In this document: in pieces, positions 48,216 through 62,584 of the stretch | Layout: each line of letters starts with the position of its first letter | How positions within the stretch are numbered: the first letter of the stretch is position 1 | Program-made: the position numbers and the translations under genes | Source: Lycocorax pyrrhopterus obiensis | Taxonomy: Eukaryota > Chordata > Aves > Passeriformes > Paradisaeidae | Reading direction: 5' to 3' | Assembly: GCA_014706295.1 (NCBI GenBank) | Contig: JACSVZ010000024.1 | Coordinates: forward strand, 4,643,332 to 4,707,331 | Length of the DNA stretch: 64,000 bases | Notes under the pieces: generated by a model | Databases searched by the model: none | Told to the model about the DNA's origin: nothing | The model's input: the letters and a program-made list of their open reading frames with translations, nothing else

Positions 48216-48980
48216 GAGTGAATCCTCCCCTGGGCAGCTCAGCCCAGCTCTGCACGTAACCCCAACCCCTCTGGAATCAAATTCCTCAAATTCCATCTCT
48301 CCATGAGCAGGAATTTGAAGATCTCCTTGTCTCCTGCACATTGGTGATTTACAAACCCCAATCCATGTTCCTGCAGTGACCCAGGGCAGTGGGGGGGTTA
48401 ATCCTGCTCCCCCAAAATCTGCTGTGCCTCCCCTCCTGGAACCAGATCTGGAATGTGCAGGCAGCCCAGTGAAGCAGAATTTTAATCTCAGATCCTGTTT
48501 TTCAACTCTGATTTGAAGATCCCATGCAGGTCAGGGCTGTCTGATTCTTCACAGTTCATTAAGCAGAGAGCAGCTCGTGGTGGAGATTGACTTTTAAAAA
48601 TGATGGATTTTTATTTATAGCGGAGTTGTGCTCATTAATTTTAAAGGATGGAAGCATAAAAGCAGGAATGGGTTCATTTAAACAAAAAAAAAAGTGACAT
48701 TGGTAATTTAATTAAATTGGGGGTTTGAGGATCGTTACAGAAAATGAAACATTAGTTCTGGGCTGCTTTTCCACCTGTTTGGGTTTGACAGAATTCCCTG
48801 CTCCCAGAACCTGCCTGGGCAGGGATACTTCTAGGTGGAAGCAACTGCTGAACTTCCCAGCTCCAGGGGCTTTGTGGGAGGATGTAAATCGTGGGTTTGG
48901 GGGGAAGAAATGGTGTCAGGAGTTTGGATCTGCCCCTCTTGCTGTGCAGGGAGGGGCTGGGGGTGGCTGGAGCCCAGGGG

Positions 48981-49522
48981 CTGGGCTTGGGGACACTCAG
49001 GTGTGTGACCAAAGATCAGAGCCACAGCAGGAAAACCCCAAAATCTGCGCTTGGGGACACTCAGGGGTGACCAGAGCTCACAGGTGGAGCAGAAAACCTC
49101 AAAAACTGGACTTGGGGACACTCAGGTGTGTGACCAAAGATCAGAGCCACAGCAGGAAAACCCCAAAAACTGGGCTTGGGGACACTCAGGGATGACCAGA
49201 GCTCACAGGGACAGCAGAAGACCCCAAAATCTGGGCTCGAGGACACTCAGGGGTGACCAGAGCTCACAGGTGGAGCGGAAAACCCCAAAATCTGGGCTTG
49301 GGGACACACAGGGGTGACCAGAGCTCACAGGTGGAGCAGAAAACCCCAAAATCTGTGCTTGGGGACACTCAGGTGTGACCAGAGCTGGGTCTGGGATGCT
49401 GTGTGTGACCAAAGCGTGGAAGAACAGTAAAGAACTCCCTGAAAATCCCCAAAACCTGGGCTTGGGGACACTCAGGTGTGACCAGAGCTCAGAGTCACAG
49501 CCTAAAAACTCCAAAACCCGAC
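48981..49522 (+). repeat. ~62-bp minisatellite, about eight units
   Basis: Units start cttggggacactcaggggtg, then accagagctcacaggtggag, then cagaaaaccccaaaatctgg. One subtype has gtgtgaccaaagatcagagc. Copies begin near 48984, 49049, 49110, 49177, 49237, 49298, 49358 and 49459. Confidence 0.93.
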
Positions 49523-49850
49523 TGAAGCAGCTCAGGAGTGGATCTGAACGTGCCATTAAAACAAATCCCGTTCAGGTGGTGTTTAGGTTGGAAATGGCTT
49601 CACCACAAACCCAGCCGGTCGCTCTGGGTGCAGGGAGGTGCTCCAGTGTCCTTTTGGGATTAATCCTTCGTTCCCCTCCTGTCAGGGGTGCAGAGACAGA
49701 CCAGGAACATCCCAATCCCCATCCCAAAGCGCTGCCCACGGCAGGACTGGGGATTTGTGTCCCGTTTCCGCAGCTGCCCCAGCCCTGGCTGGGTTTTATC
49801 CCTCTCCGTGTGTGCCAGGGCATCGTTGTCCTTTCAGTCTCGCCCTTTCC

Positions 49851-50228
49851 TGCAGTGATCACACAAGGGCATGGACTTCACACACAAGATGGAAAGTGCA
49901 AAGCATTTATTGCGCAGTGAATATTCCCTAAATAGCAGCACCCAACAGGATATCCCATCATAGAAACAGGAAAGATGTTCACCTCAGTGTCCCCCAATCA
50001 CCTGGGGCAGTGCACAGACATTGCCTATTATGGTAACAGGTAAACAATGCCCTGTAAGGTCACAAACTACAATTATCACATCTCATAGGCCCAGCACTGT
50101 CCACAAACCCACAATCCTCTCTCAGCCCATCCCCGGTGACCTGGATGCACTCCCAGGGTCCCCTCTGGGTCCAAGGAAGAGGCTCTCTCAGGGCCTGTCT
50201 CTCTTCCAGCACACAGTGCACCCCAACA
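49851..50228 (-). mobile_element. Solo LTR, family L copy 3
   Basis: 378 bp with a short internal deletion relative to copies 1 and 2 (gcggccctcag missing near 50190). AATAAA on the minus strand at 49906-49911. Flanks ctttcc (49845-49850) and ccttcc (50229-50234) are a 6-bp target duplication with one change. Confidence 0.85.
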
Positions 50229-50869
50229 CCTTCCCTCTGCTCCTAGAAATCCATCTGCTCCCTTCACACCCTCACAATCTCATTCCCAGGCTCAGCCATC
50301 CCCGAGCTGCTCTCCCAGCCCTGACGAAAAGGAGCCGTGACAGGAGATGCTGCACAAGGGCCTGATTTCACTTGGATTAAGTCGTTTTTAGGCCTCCCTG
50401 TCTTTTCCCCAGGTTTTACACCGGCCTCTAAAACCCTGATTGGAGCTGAGCTCTTTCGGAGTGGCTCGTGGGAAGCCGTGGGGTTTATTTAGATTCCCTG
50501 GGACTGCTGTGCACAGGCGCTGCCTGAGGATATGTTGGCGTTTCAGCTGCAGCTTTCCCGTCTTAGATTGGAGTATCCCACATTTCCCCTGATTTGGTTG
50601 GTCTCTGTTTTGCCTTAAGTGGAGCTGCCTCCAGCTGTGTTTCAGTCTGGTTTGATGCAAATCTGGGTTAAACGTGGGGAATTATAAATCTTGGTGAACT
50701 GAAACATTGGGGGTTTTTTTGCCAGGCTGTTTTGCTGGGTTTGGGGTGGTTTTGAGGTGTAGAACAGCCCCGCTTGTACTGCAGGGACTGTTGAAAAATG
50801 TCATCTCTGGGTTTAATCAAATGGAGCTGAATATGGGATGCAATCAAGTTATATCAAAAAGGGGGAAAG

Positions 50870-51055
50870 AGGTTTAGTAATTAGGAAGAAATTCCTCCCT
50901 GTGAGGGTGGGGAGGGGCTGGGATGGAATTCCCAGGGAAGCTGTGGCTGCCCCTGGATCCCTGGGAGTGTCCAAGGCCGGGCTGGACGTGGCTTGGAGTA
51001 GCCTGGGATAGTGGGAGGTAGAATGGGATCATCCTTAAGTTCCTTCCTGTGGTTC
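50870..51055 (+). mobile_element. CR1 LINE 3' end, 275 bp before the Sushi1 exon
   Basis: aggaagaaattcctccctgt, gagggtggggaggggctggg, tccctgggagtgtccaaggc and gcctgggatagtgggaggta in sense order. Confidence 0.88.
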
Positions 51056-51307
51056 AGAAATTGCTCAGACTGGTCAGGGAGGAGAGGATCTTGTTGACTC
51101 AGCAGCTTGGGGAGGGATTTTTCCTCCTTTATGTGGACATTTGATAAAAATTGGTATTTAAACGTTGACTCCGAGGGGCCTGCCGAGTTCTGCTACAACA
51201 CTGGGTAAGTTTTGAGGTCGCTCAGGTCGATTGTTGTGTTTTAAATGATGCTCATTCCACTTTAAGCGAGGATTTACCTCAGCCCTGTGCCAATTCCCCG
51301 TCCCTAA

Positions 51308-52300
<993 letters not shown>

Positions 52301-52384
52301 ATAACGGGAGGGTTAACAGGGTTTGGAGTGTTGGGAATGCTGCACAGCTGCTCTAGCTGCAGTTTCTTGGGCTGAAGTGGGGGA

Positions 52385-52655
52385 AAAACCAACTTTACAA
52401 GTGACAGGACAAGAGAGAATGGCTTTAAACTGAGAGAGAGTAGGTTTACATTAAATACTAGGAAGAAATTCCTCCCTGGGAGGGTGAGGAGGGGCTGGGA
52501 TGGAATTCCCAGAGAAGTGGCTGCCCCTGGATCCCTGGAAGTGCCCAAGGCCAGGCTGGAGCAACCTGGAACAGTGGGAGGTGTCCCTGCCCGTGGGATG
52601 GGGTGAAATGAGATGATCCTTAAGTTCCTTCCCAACCCAAACCATTCCACGATCC
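52385..52655 (+). mobile_element. CR1 LINE 3' end
   Basis: gtgacaggacaagagagaat, aggaagaaattcctccctgg, agtgcccaaggccaggctgg and ttcccaacccaaaccattcc give a sense copy with a complete 3' side. Confidence 0.9.
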
Positions 52656-53454
52656 CATGGTTATCCAGAAGATCCCCTGCCCACGGCCTGCAGGGTTTCC
52701 AGCTCAAACACTGCGAGATGGGACTGGATTTTCTGCTTTCCAGTGTTGGATTCCCTCTCCTGTGGCACATCCCAGGGTGACTGTGCTGCTCTGCTGTGGG
52801 AAACGTGGATCCCTGCAGGGCTGGGACGTGCCCTGGGCTGGGGATGCTGTAGGGGAGCTAAAAGCTGCCCTAGGATTGAAAACAATTCCCAACTCCCTGT
52901 CAGTTTAGGGGCAGGGAAACTTCAAATTCCTTTATCAGTGCAGAGAGTGCCTTGCTGATTCTGGTCCCACGAGGGCTGGAGGGTCTGTAAATACACCAAA
53001 GTCTGTGTTGTTCTACCAGAAACATTTGCTGCTGCTCTTGAAGCCTCTGCCCCTCGATTCTTTGTGCACTTGAGCAGAGCATCTCCTATCGATTCTTTTT
53101 ATTGACTCTGCCTGTGCAATCAATCAGCACCTCCGAGCTGGGCCGTGAAGCTGCAGCTTCAAGTGAGCAAATGTTGTTTGCTTGGGATGTTTTTAATGCT
53201 TTGGATGGGTTACACGGCGAAGGATGCGTGTTGTGCCTCTCAGTGGGGGTTTTTTGGGGCACTTTGCTGCTGTTTCGGGGCCGGGAGAGTTCAGGGAGTG
53301 TGAGGAGGGGCTCAGAGTGACTTGAGAGAGGGCTGCTTGTCACTGGTGTTTTTTGTGATCAGTTATGGTGCTTTTCTCTGCTTGTCCTTCAAATTAGGAC
53401 TGGCTTTGTCACTTTTATAGTAGTTCTTTTTTTTAATTTTACTTTTTGAGTTTC

Positions 53455-53835
53455 ACTGGAGGTGAAAATACTCAGAGAACCAAGGGCTGAAGGATCATTG
53501 ATTCCAGCTCCTGGCCTTGCACGGACACCCCAAATCCCCCCTTGAGAGCGTTGTCCAAACGCTCCTGGAGCTCTGGCACCTTTGGGAATGTGCCCATTCC
53601 TTGGGGAGCCCAGTCAGTGCCCAGCACCCTCTGGGGGAAGAACCTTTCCCTAAATCCATCTCAATATTCCCTCAGGAGGAGCTGCAGCCCCTCTGAGCTC
53701 TGCCCTCAATCTCCTCCACTCCAGCTGAACACCCCCAGTGCCCTCAGCTGCCCCTGCTGCCCCTTCACCATTCACATCCCTCCTCTGGACACTCTTAAAA
53801 GCAGAAATTCCCTGAAATTCCACCTTGGGAACAGG
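53455..53835 (-). mobile_element. CR1 LINE 3' end
   Basis: ttgagagcgttgtccaaacg, ctcctggagctctggcacct, ccagcaccctctgggggaag and aacctttccctaaatccatc in antisense order. The part after 53680 matches less clearly. Confidence 0.82.
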
Positions 53836-56294
53836 CAAAGCAGCACCTTGTCAGGAGAAAAGGGAATTCCCTGCCCGGGTGGAGCAGTTCCTGTGCCCTC
53901 ACAGCATTTCCCTGCTGGCACCTGAGGAAAGCTGAGTCCTCTCCTTGCCCAGCTCCGTTCAGCGTTTGTGGAGGAAGCCCCAGGAAGGGAGGGAGGGAGG
54001 GATTAATCCTGACCCCAGGAAGGGAGGGAGGGATTAATCCTGACCCCAGCTGGTGCTGGAGCCCGGGGTTGGCACCGTTTCCACTGCTGAGCTCCCCTCT
54101 CCAGCTGGAGGAAAAGCCCCGTTCTGCATTTCCATCCTGAGCTGCCAAACCCTCGTTTGATTTCAACGCTGCCCTTCCAGCCTGGGGTCCAGCACAGGGG
54201 CTGGGGGCTCCTGAGCTGCTCCAGGAAGGGGGAAAATCCAGGGAATGGCTCCAAGGGCAGCACAAAATGTGCTTTTCAGCTGCTCTGGTGGAGCTGTGCC
54301 TGCAGCTTCCTGGAGGCAGCCACTTCTTTTTTGATGGATTTGGTCCTGATCCTTCAAGACTTCTCCTTGGAAGTTGCACTTGAAGTGTTTTTTGGAAGGC
54401 AGGGGGCAGAAATATTCCCCTGGAACACTCAAATCTTGTTCCAGGAGAGCAGAAAGCAGCAAAGCCAGGCTGCAGAGGGTGGGTTTGAAGCCCTGCTGCA
54501 CTTCCAGCAGCATCAGTGGGCTCCCAGGAGCGTCCCAGTCGTGCTTGGCTGACAAACTGGGGACACACATTTCACGTGGAGCAAGGGGCAGAAGGATTTG
54601 CATCCTGCCAAACGGGATTTCCCCTTCTTCTGCAGGGAAAAGGATGATTCCAAAGCTCTTGCCTGAAGGAGGATAAATATATTTAACACATTCAGCTTTC
54701 CCTGAGAGCAGCAAGATCTCCGTGGCCTGTGTGGATTGCAGTGGATTCTGTTAAAATTGGCTTATTGGTCACTGGGAAGTTTATTAAATGTATTTGTAGG
54801 TGTTACTTCATTTTCTGATGGAAGTTGGAGATGGGATCCTGATAAATTGGGAAGAAAAGTGCTCTCAGGCTGAGCAGCTTAAATCCTGGGGAGCTCTCTT
54901 GGGAACAGACCTGTCCCATGTCACTTTAAAGGACAATGTTTGGTTGGGGGCTCTTCCCTTCCCTCTCCCCTCCTCTCCAGGATAACAGAGAGGAACTGGA
55001 GGATTCCACCCCTGATCCAGGGTTTCCTTGTGCTTTTTCCTTCCTGCTTTTCCCCTGCTCTGGGACATTCTTGTCCCTGGATTGGCAGCTTTGCCTCTGC
55101 TCTGGTCTGGATGCATTGAAAGAATCGATGAGAAATTCGTGGTGGGAAAGAGGAGGAATGCGGGGCATTTGGGAGGGTTTGCTGGCACAGGAGGATGTTG
55201 GAATGCTGGGCCTGCCTCCATCATTCCTCCTGCACAGGAACTGTGTGCATTCCCAACTCAAGGTAATTCTCTGGAATCACAGACCTGGGAATTACAAAGT
55301 TTTCTTGTAGAGGACGAGTGCAAACCCAGCGGGAAGGGAAAGGAGCAGGGAATTCCAGCGGGATCGGGAGCAGCTCGGTGGGATGCATGTGCAGAGTTGC
55401 ACCTCACCAGCACTTTGGGCAGCACAGCTGGGTCAGGATGGATCCTTTCAGCCCGGATCCGTCAGTTCAGGCTCCGTGTGCTGGGTTTGGTCCCTGCTGG
55501 CCTGGCAGGAGGGCTGGGAGGGCTGGGATTGCCCCAGGGATGTCACCTGGGCTGGTGTGGAGCAGAACAGCACCTGGGGCAGGGGTTTGGCTGTGGAATT
55601 TGGGAATTTGCCTCCAGAACTGGAAGTCCTGACCGGCTGTGAAGCCTGGACTAAGCTGAGGTTTATCCCATCCCTAGAAAATGAGGTTTATCCCATCCCC
55701 ATGTCGGAAATCCCTGGAGCGCTCTCCTCGTTGCATCCCGTGTGTTTTACACACTTCCTGCCCAATTCTTCTGCTCTGAGGAGTGAAGTGAGGCCATTCC
55801 TGCTTTCCTCCACCTCCCCGCCATTCCTTTTAGATCCTCCTTTTATTGCTCTGCCAGCTCCTGCTCAGAAAATCCCGGGAAGCACCTGTGGGAAGCAGGA
55901 GATGCAGCCCAGGAGCTGTCACTGCTGGGTTCCTGAACAAGGGGTTAAGTTCCAGCACTCTGATTTTGGCAGCCACAATCATTTCCTTGAGAAATCTCAG
56001 CAAGCACAGACATGTGAGGTGGGAGTGTGGGATGCTCCACTCCTTTTCCCATCAGGTTTCTGTTAAATGTGGTGTTTTTACTCCCAAGTCCCGTTGTCCC
56101 AATCCTTGGGAATGTTTCTGTGGCTCAGGAAGGTGCTGGGATCTGTGTGAGCTGGGGATCAACCTTTCCCTGCTGTGATGGGAGAGTGTTCACGTGTCTG
56201 AAACCCCTCTCAGCCACTGATTTCCTGGGATTTTCCTCCTCCTTGCTGGGCATGGATGGGAGGAAAGTTCCAGGAAAAAACCTCAGAGGATCCT

Positions 56295-56505
56295 AATCAG
56301 GAAGAAGGGACATCAGGAGGAATTTCCTCATGGAAAGGGTGGTGGGGCATTGGAATGGTGGAGTCACATCCCTGGAGGTGTCCAGGGAAGGCCTGGATGT
56401 GACACTCAGTGCTCTGGGCTGGGGACAAGGTGAGGGCTGGGTTGGACTCAGTGATCTTGAAGGGCTTTTCCAGCCTCACTGATCCTGGGATTCTGTGATG
56501 GAACA
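56295..56505 (+). mobile_element. CR1 LINE 3' end, ~290 bp before the CUB2 exon
   Basis: gacatcaggaggaatttcct, catccctggaggtgtccagg, tgacactcagtgctctgggc and cactgatcctgggattctgt in sense order. Confidence 0.9.
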
Positions 56506-56704
56506 GGAAGTTTGGGCAAGAAGAAGTGAGGAAATCGTGTCTGACAGGGAGATGTGCTGGGAACGGGCTCCTCAGGAGAGGTGGGAGCAGCTCTGGCACT
56601 GGGGGTGTTTAAAATCAAGCCAACACTTGCCAGGAGCCCCTCCCTGGCTGATCCTGGTGCATTTTGCATCCCTCAACACCTTCACCCTTCAGAGCGGGCA
56701 GTGA

Positions 56705-57004
<300 letters not shown>

Positions 57005-59649
57005 TAGGTTCCTGCTGGCATGAATTCCTCGTAGGACGCTTGGGGTGGTGCTCGTGGTGTGTGTGGGCAGAGCCAAACTTCTCGGGGTGGTCAGAGTGAG
57101 CGGTTTGTGCCTGAAAGAGGGGAAATTCCTTCCCAGTTATTCCCAGTGGCTTCCTTCTGAAACTCGGGATTTGCTTGGTGAACTCTGCAGTGAGCATTGC
57201 TGTAAATCCTGTTCTGTGCAGTGAGTCCGTGGTGTGGCTGCGTGGGAGAAGAAAGAAAGATTTAAAAATAACCCCAAACCAAATCACCTCTGAGAACTCC
57301 TCAAACCCTGCCACACTCGAGCCTTGGTTTTGCTGAATTTTCTGATTATTGCTAAACCCGCTGCTAGTGGGGAACTTCTGGAAATGTTTCATCAGATCTG
57401 TGTGTCCCTGGGACAGGAGACAGAATTCCAACCCCCCTCTCATCCCAGGGGTTGCCTGGGAAATGCTCTCAGAAATATTGCTTTTATTTGGCATAAAGGC
57501 CAATATTTCCAGTGTTTAGGAGCTGCCCCAGTGCTCTGAAGGCAGGAGAAATAAGGAACTGCGGAGGGAATTCGATGTGTTCCTGATGTTGGTTTTACAG
57601 CAAAGGTCAGGGTGGAACTGCCCTCAGCTGCAAATGGTTCAAAGTCCTGGCTGGCAGCAAGTGGAAGGTCCTGGGTGTTGGTTTTAAACCCAGCTTCCCC
57701 TTGGAAGGGAAGAACGAAGCGTTTGGAATCATCAGGTGTTGCCTGGGGTTATCAGCAGCGAGTTCAAGCGCGATTATTTGTGAGGATCCCGTCGCAAATC
57801 CCATTTATTGGAGCGATTTCTCCTCGCTGGCAATGCTGGGGGAACGGGACTGGAGCGTTCAGGATGTATTGATGGGAGGGAAGTTGCCATTTACCACGTA
57901 CCAATTGTTTACCGTTCCCTGGCCCCCCTGGAAAATTAGATGTTGCTGTTTGATGGGAAAAAAAAAAAAGCCCAGCCTGGTTTTATTAGAACTCATTAAT
58001 ATTTTTGGGCACTGCTGGTTGGTGCTGCAGTGAGCATCACTGAGCTGTGCTGGCTGGGAAGATGGATGGAGCTGGTTAAGAAACATTATTCAGCCTGGAG
58101 GTGTTGCCAGAGCAGAGCTGTGTCTTGTCATATCAAAAATAAAACAAAGCCTGGCAGAGGGAAGCTGCTGGGGAAAAAAAAAATAAAATAAAATTAATAA
58201 ACTCCTCGTAAATACAGCAGGGAAAAAACTTTAAAAACGCCAATTGTAGGGAGTGAAAGCCTGGCTTTGAGCTGAGCCTGTAGCGCACGCACAGTCCTTA
58301 AAACTGAGATTAGAGCCGGGTTTAAGGGCGCTGAGTTTTACAGGTGTCGCTTTGGGGGATTGTCAGAGGGAATAATGATGGATTCGCATCCCTGCTCCCT
58401 CTCCAGGTGTCCCTGTGCTGCACCCCTGACTCTCCCTCTCCTCCCAGCGCCTTTCCCTGGATGAGCTCAGCCCTCGTTGGGATCCCCTGGCAGCCCCCTC
58501 AGTGAGCCCAGCACGTGCAGGAATCCCCCCCTGGGAGAAGCTGTTCCTGCTTTTTTGGGGTGCATCCCTGAATTCCACATCCACAGGAGCCAGCCACACC
58601 CCCAGCCCGTTCCAGGGCACCTCATTGAGCATTCCTGAAGGGAACTTTGCAGTCCCACCGGTGGAATTGCAAAGAAGCCTTGGTTGGAATTTCATCTCTC
58701 CGAGCTGGCCCGGTAATTAAATTCAGATGAGTCAGTTCTCAATAATTTTTGCCCGTAGGGGGAAAAAAACCTGGCGCTCCTATCTCATCTTCACCCATGC
58801 TGGTGTGATTCAGCAGGAAAACAGAGCTCAAACCCCTTTTTTCCCCTTCTGCCTGTGAAAAAAACGGTTTTAATTATTGCTAATAGGGCAGAGGGACCTG
58901 CAGCCAGTTCTCTGGGAGTCTCTCGCAGCTGAATGTTTCGTTTTCCGAGCATTCTGAGTGGTTTTGGTCAGGGCCGGGGCTGGGCACAAACAAATAAAAT
59001 TCAATTTCATCAGGAGGATAATTCCTGTGAGTTGCCAAGCTATGGAATGGGGTCTAATGATGGTATTTATGAACCCATTAACTCAGCACTTCAAGTAACC
59101 TTGACTTGACCTGCTCTTACAAAAACCTGCATTACCATTCACCCTCCCGGCTTTAAAAATGGATTTTTTTGGGGTTTTATTTATGAGCCAGCTTGCTCAA
59201 AGTGCCTTCCCATTGATCCCACGGCCTGGAGAATCCTGAGCTGGGTTTCCTTTGCTCCCCAACCTGTTGGATGTGAATCCTGCAGGAAGAATTCTGAGGG
59301 AAAGGGCCCTGCAGGGCTGTGCCAGGCAGAGCAGCGGGGGCGGAGGAGCTGTTTGAGGCAGATTAATAAAATCACACATTTACAGCTCTCTCAGCTGCTC
59401 CCACGGCTCTGTCGGGGCACCCTGGGCCCAGATTGCCTTGACAGGTGAGGAATAAAATCCTGCTGAGCGGGGAGCAGGAGGGGGAAGGAGCAGGGTGGGA
59501 TGGGCCTGGTGGATGGGGAAGGGCGAGCCGGGGTCTCCAGGCTGGGAGGTGAAGTGGGAAGCACGGCAGGAGCTGCCGTGTTCTCCTTTGGGCCATCCAG
59601 GTGTGATCCTGTCCTGTCCCCAGGCTGTGGAATGCACCTGCTCCAGCGG

Positions 59650-59720
59650 GAACAAGATGATCTTTGGGGTCCCTTCCAACCCAGGCCACTCTGGGATTCT
59701 GGGATTCTCTGGTGTCCTCA
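59650..59720 (+). mobile_element. CR1 LINE 3' tip
   Basis: gatgatctttggggtccctt, ccaacccaggccactctggg and attctgggattctc include the short terminal repeat typical of CR1 ends. Confidence 0.75.
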
Positions 59721-60235
59721 CCCCCAGACTTCTTCTTGTCTCCCAGACTTGGGGTTCTCTTCCCTTCCCTTTGTCCCTGAGAGATCTGGCAGGATTAATG
59801 CAATTCCTCCCTCCAAACCCAGGGAAAAGAAGAAAATCCCCCAGAGCAGCTCGAGTCCTTCCAGGGAAGGTGTGCTTTGTGTCGGGATCTGCTGGAGCTG
59901 GGAATTCCCGCTGCTGAGGCTGTCGGGAGTTGCTGCTGCTGCTCCCTGGTTTGTGGCACCTGCTCCAAGCCTCACACCCCAAAACCTGTCAGGCTGAGCA
60001 CCCAAACACCCCAAAATGCGTGATGTGTGCAGCCCCCAGGCTGGCCCTGGTGGCCCTGGTGGCCCAGCCTCGTGTGCCCTTCCAAGGCTCCCCAGCCTGC
60101 GGAGGTTGGGCCTTACCCCGAATCCTGGGCTGGGCTCCTGCTGCTGCTGTGGGAGTGCTCCGAGGGGCTCTGGGGTGCCTGAGGGACAGCGTGGGGCAGC
60201 AGGAGTTGGGCTCCTGCAGCTCGGCACTGGTGGCT

Positions 60236-61100
60236 GCACTCCTGTCACACCTGTACCTGTGTCACTCCTGTACCTGTGTCACTCCTGTCACACCTGTACC
60301 TGTCACACCTGTGCCTGTCACTCCTGTCACACCTGTGCCTGTCACTCCTGTCTGTGTCACACCTGTACCTGTCACGCCTGTCACTCCTGTCACACCTGTG
60401 TCACACCTGTCACACCTGTACCTGTCACACCTGTACCTGTCACACCTGTACCTGTCACTCCTGTCACACCTGTGCCTGTCACACCTGTCCCTGTCACACC
60501 TGTACCTGTCACTCCTGTCACACCTGTACCTGTCACGTCTGTCACACCTGTCACACCTGTACCTGTCACACCTGTACCTGTGTCACACTTGTCACACCTG
60601 TGGCTGTGTCACACCTGTCACACCTGTACCTGTGTCACATCTGTCACACCTGTACTCTCACCCCTGTGTCCTCTGCCACCCCTGTGTCACCCCTGTACCT
60701 TCTGCTGCCTGTACTCTGTCACCCCTGTGCCCTCTGTCACACCTGGACCCTTCTGTCCCCCCTGCCACCCCTGTACCTATCACACCTGTACCCCCTGAAA
60801 TCCCTTTGCCACACCTGTACCCTTTGTCACTCATCTGTCACCTCTGTCACCCGTGTCCCTGTGTCACCCCTGTCCCTGTGTCACCCCGTGTCACCCCTCT
60901 GTCCACCCCTCTGTCGTTCCTGTGTCACCCCTGTCCCTGTGTCACCCCTGTGTCCCTGTGTCACCCCTGTGCCACCCCTCTGTCACCCCTGTGTCACCCC
61001 CGTGTCACCCCTGTGTCACCCCTGTGTCATTCCTGTGTCACCCCTGTCCCTGTGTCACCCCTGTGTCACCCCTGTGTCACCCCTGTGTCCCTCCACCATC
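60236..61100 (+). repeat. ~12-24-bp minisatellite rich in CACCTG
   Basis: Units such as cacacctgtacctgt, cactcctgt and cacccctgtgtcacc. The left half is rich in CACCTGT. The right half shifts to cacccctgtgtc. All reading frames stay open and give Thr/Pro/Val or Cys/His repeats, which is a product of the repeat. Confidence 0.95.
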
Positions 61101-62584
61101 CCCGTGTCCCCCGTGGGCTCGGGGAAGGCTGGGATGTGCTGGGCAGCCCTGGCTGAGCTCTGGGCTCCCCTCGGGGTAACTCCACGGTAAAAGTTTGCTC
61201 TGCCTGGGCAGGGACAGACCCAGATTTCCCCGGTTGGGTTTATTGGCTGCATTCTAACAAATGATGAAACCACAGAAAATCTGTCTGTCCTGTCTGTCTG
61301 TCCATCCTGTCTGTCATTTGTTTGGATCTCACGGAGCTCGTCTGGGATCTGGGTCTAAACTTAGGCACAGAATAAATCACCGAGCTGCTGCTGCTGCTGC
61401 TGCCAGAGGAGGTGTGGGAATGACTCAGAATCCAGCTTTTAGCCAGGGTTTGGCTGAGCCCCGGTGTCTGTGGGGATAACTCGGGGGTCCAGCGCAGCAG
61501 GGACAGGCAGGACAGGGGAGAGGCGGCACCTTGTGCAGAGCAGAGCTCCTCTGGAGCAGGGAATTGCGGCGTGGTGGAAGTTCAGGAAGGCAGCCCAAGG
61601 TCTGCCACACCAAGTTTGGGTTGTGCGGTGGGGTTGGAGCAGGAGGGAGTGACAGGAAGGTGCTGCCACCACCTTTTCCCCCAGAACGAGAGCTGGCAAT
61701 TCCAGGGCTGTTTGTCCCAGCCCTGGCACCCTTTGGAAACCCCTGCTCCTGCCGAATGAATCAGTTCCATGGGATAAAACCCTGGAGTCCCTTGCTGGTC
61801 TGACTCTGACAGACTGTCTGGGGCATTCTGGGGTTTCAGGAGATGTTTCTGCTTTTCAGATGGGAAGTTTACTTTTAGGATGGACATGGTTTCTTTAATA
61901 ACGAGGCTTTCCAGCTCTTTGAGATCCCTGTTGTGTTTTGTGTGGGTGGGAGGGACTGGGATTTTCGCTGGGAATTGTGCTGCTGTTGCTGCTTTCTCCT
62001 GGTGTCGTGGGCTTCAGATCACAGAACGCTCCGAGCCTTTTTGGGTTTATTTTGGGAGAGTTGCATCAGCTGTCACATTGCCCCGAGCGCCTCCCACTCC
62101 TTGAGCCTTCCCTTGTCATTCCCCCCTGGGAACCAGTTTCTGCTCCTTGATTCTCTGCTGATGATGCCGTGCTCAGGGACTGCGGTGGGAGAAGCAGGGC
62201 TGCGAGCAAGGAACGGCCGAATCCACCGACTTTGTTCCTGGCTGAGTTCAGTTCCTCCCCCTCAGTGCCTCGTCTTCATTTTGCCTCTCCAGCCTTGGCG
62301 CTGCGTTTTCCTCCCTTGCACAAAAGCTTTTCTTCTTCGTTTTTCATTTAATTTGAGCAGAATTCCTTTTGGCTTTGTCCCGGGATTCCCTGGAAAAGGA
62401 ACCTGCCCCAGCATATGCATGGGAATTACTTCACACATTTCCAGCACAGCTGTGCCAGCTGTGAAGGCAGCACAGGCCCCTCACTGTGCTCCAGATGTTG
62501 GGCAGGGGGTGAAAACAGAAGTGCCCATGCACCAGGTGAGCCTGGGAGAACCAAGGAATTCCAGGTTCCTCTGGTAGATTTTAT

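Noticed and set aside
39992..50228. LTR copies 1 to 3 considered as the paired ends of proviruses
   Set aside because: The intervals contain no gag-, pol- or env-like frames or primer-binding region, and copies 1 and 3 have their own target duplications, so they are independent solo LTRs.
59930..61190. Two overlapping open frames of 408 and 304 codons rich in Cys/His/Thr or Leu/Ser
   Set aside because: The CACCTGT array lacks stops in several frames. The Cys-His pattern mimics metal-binding repeats but follows from the DNA unit.
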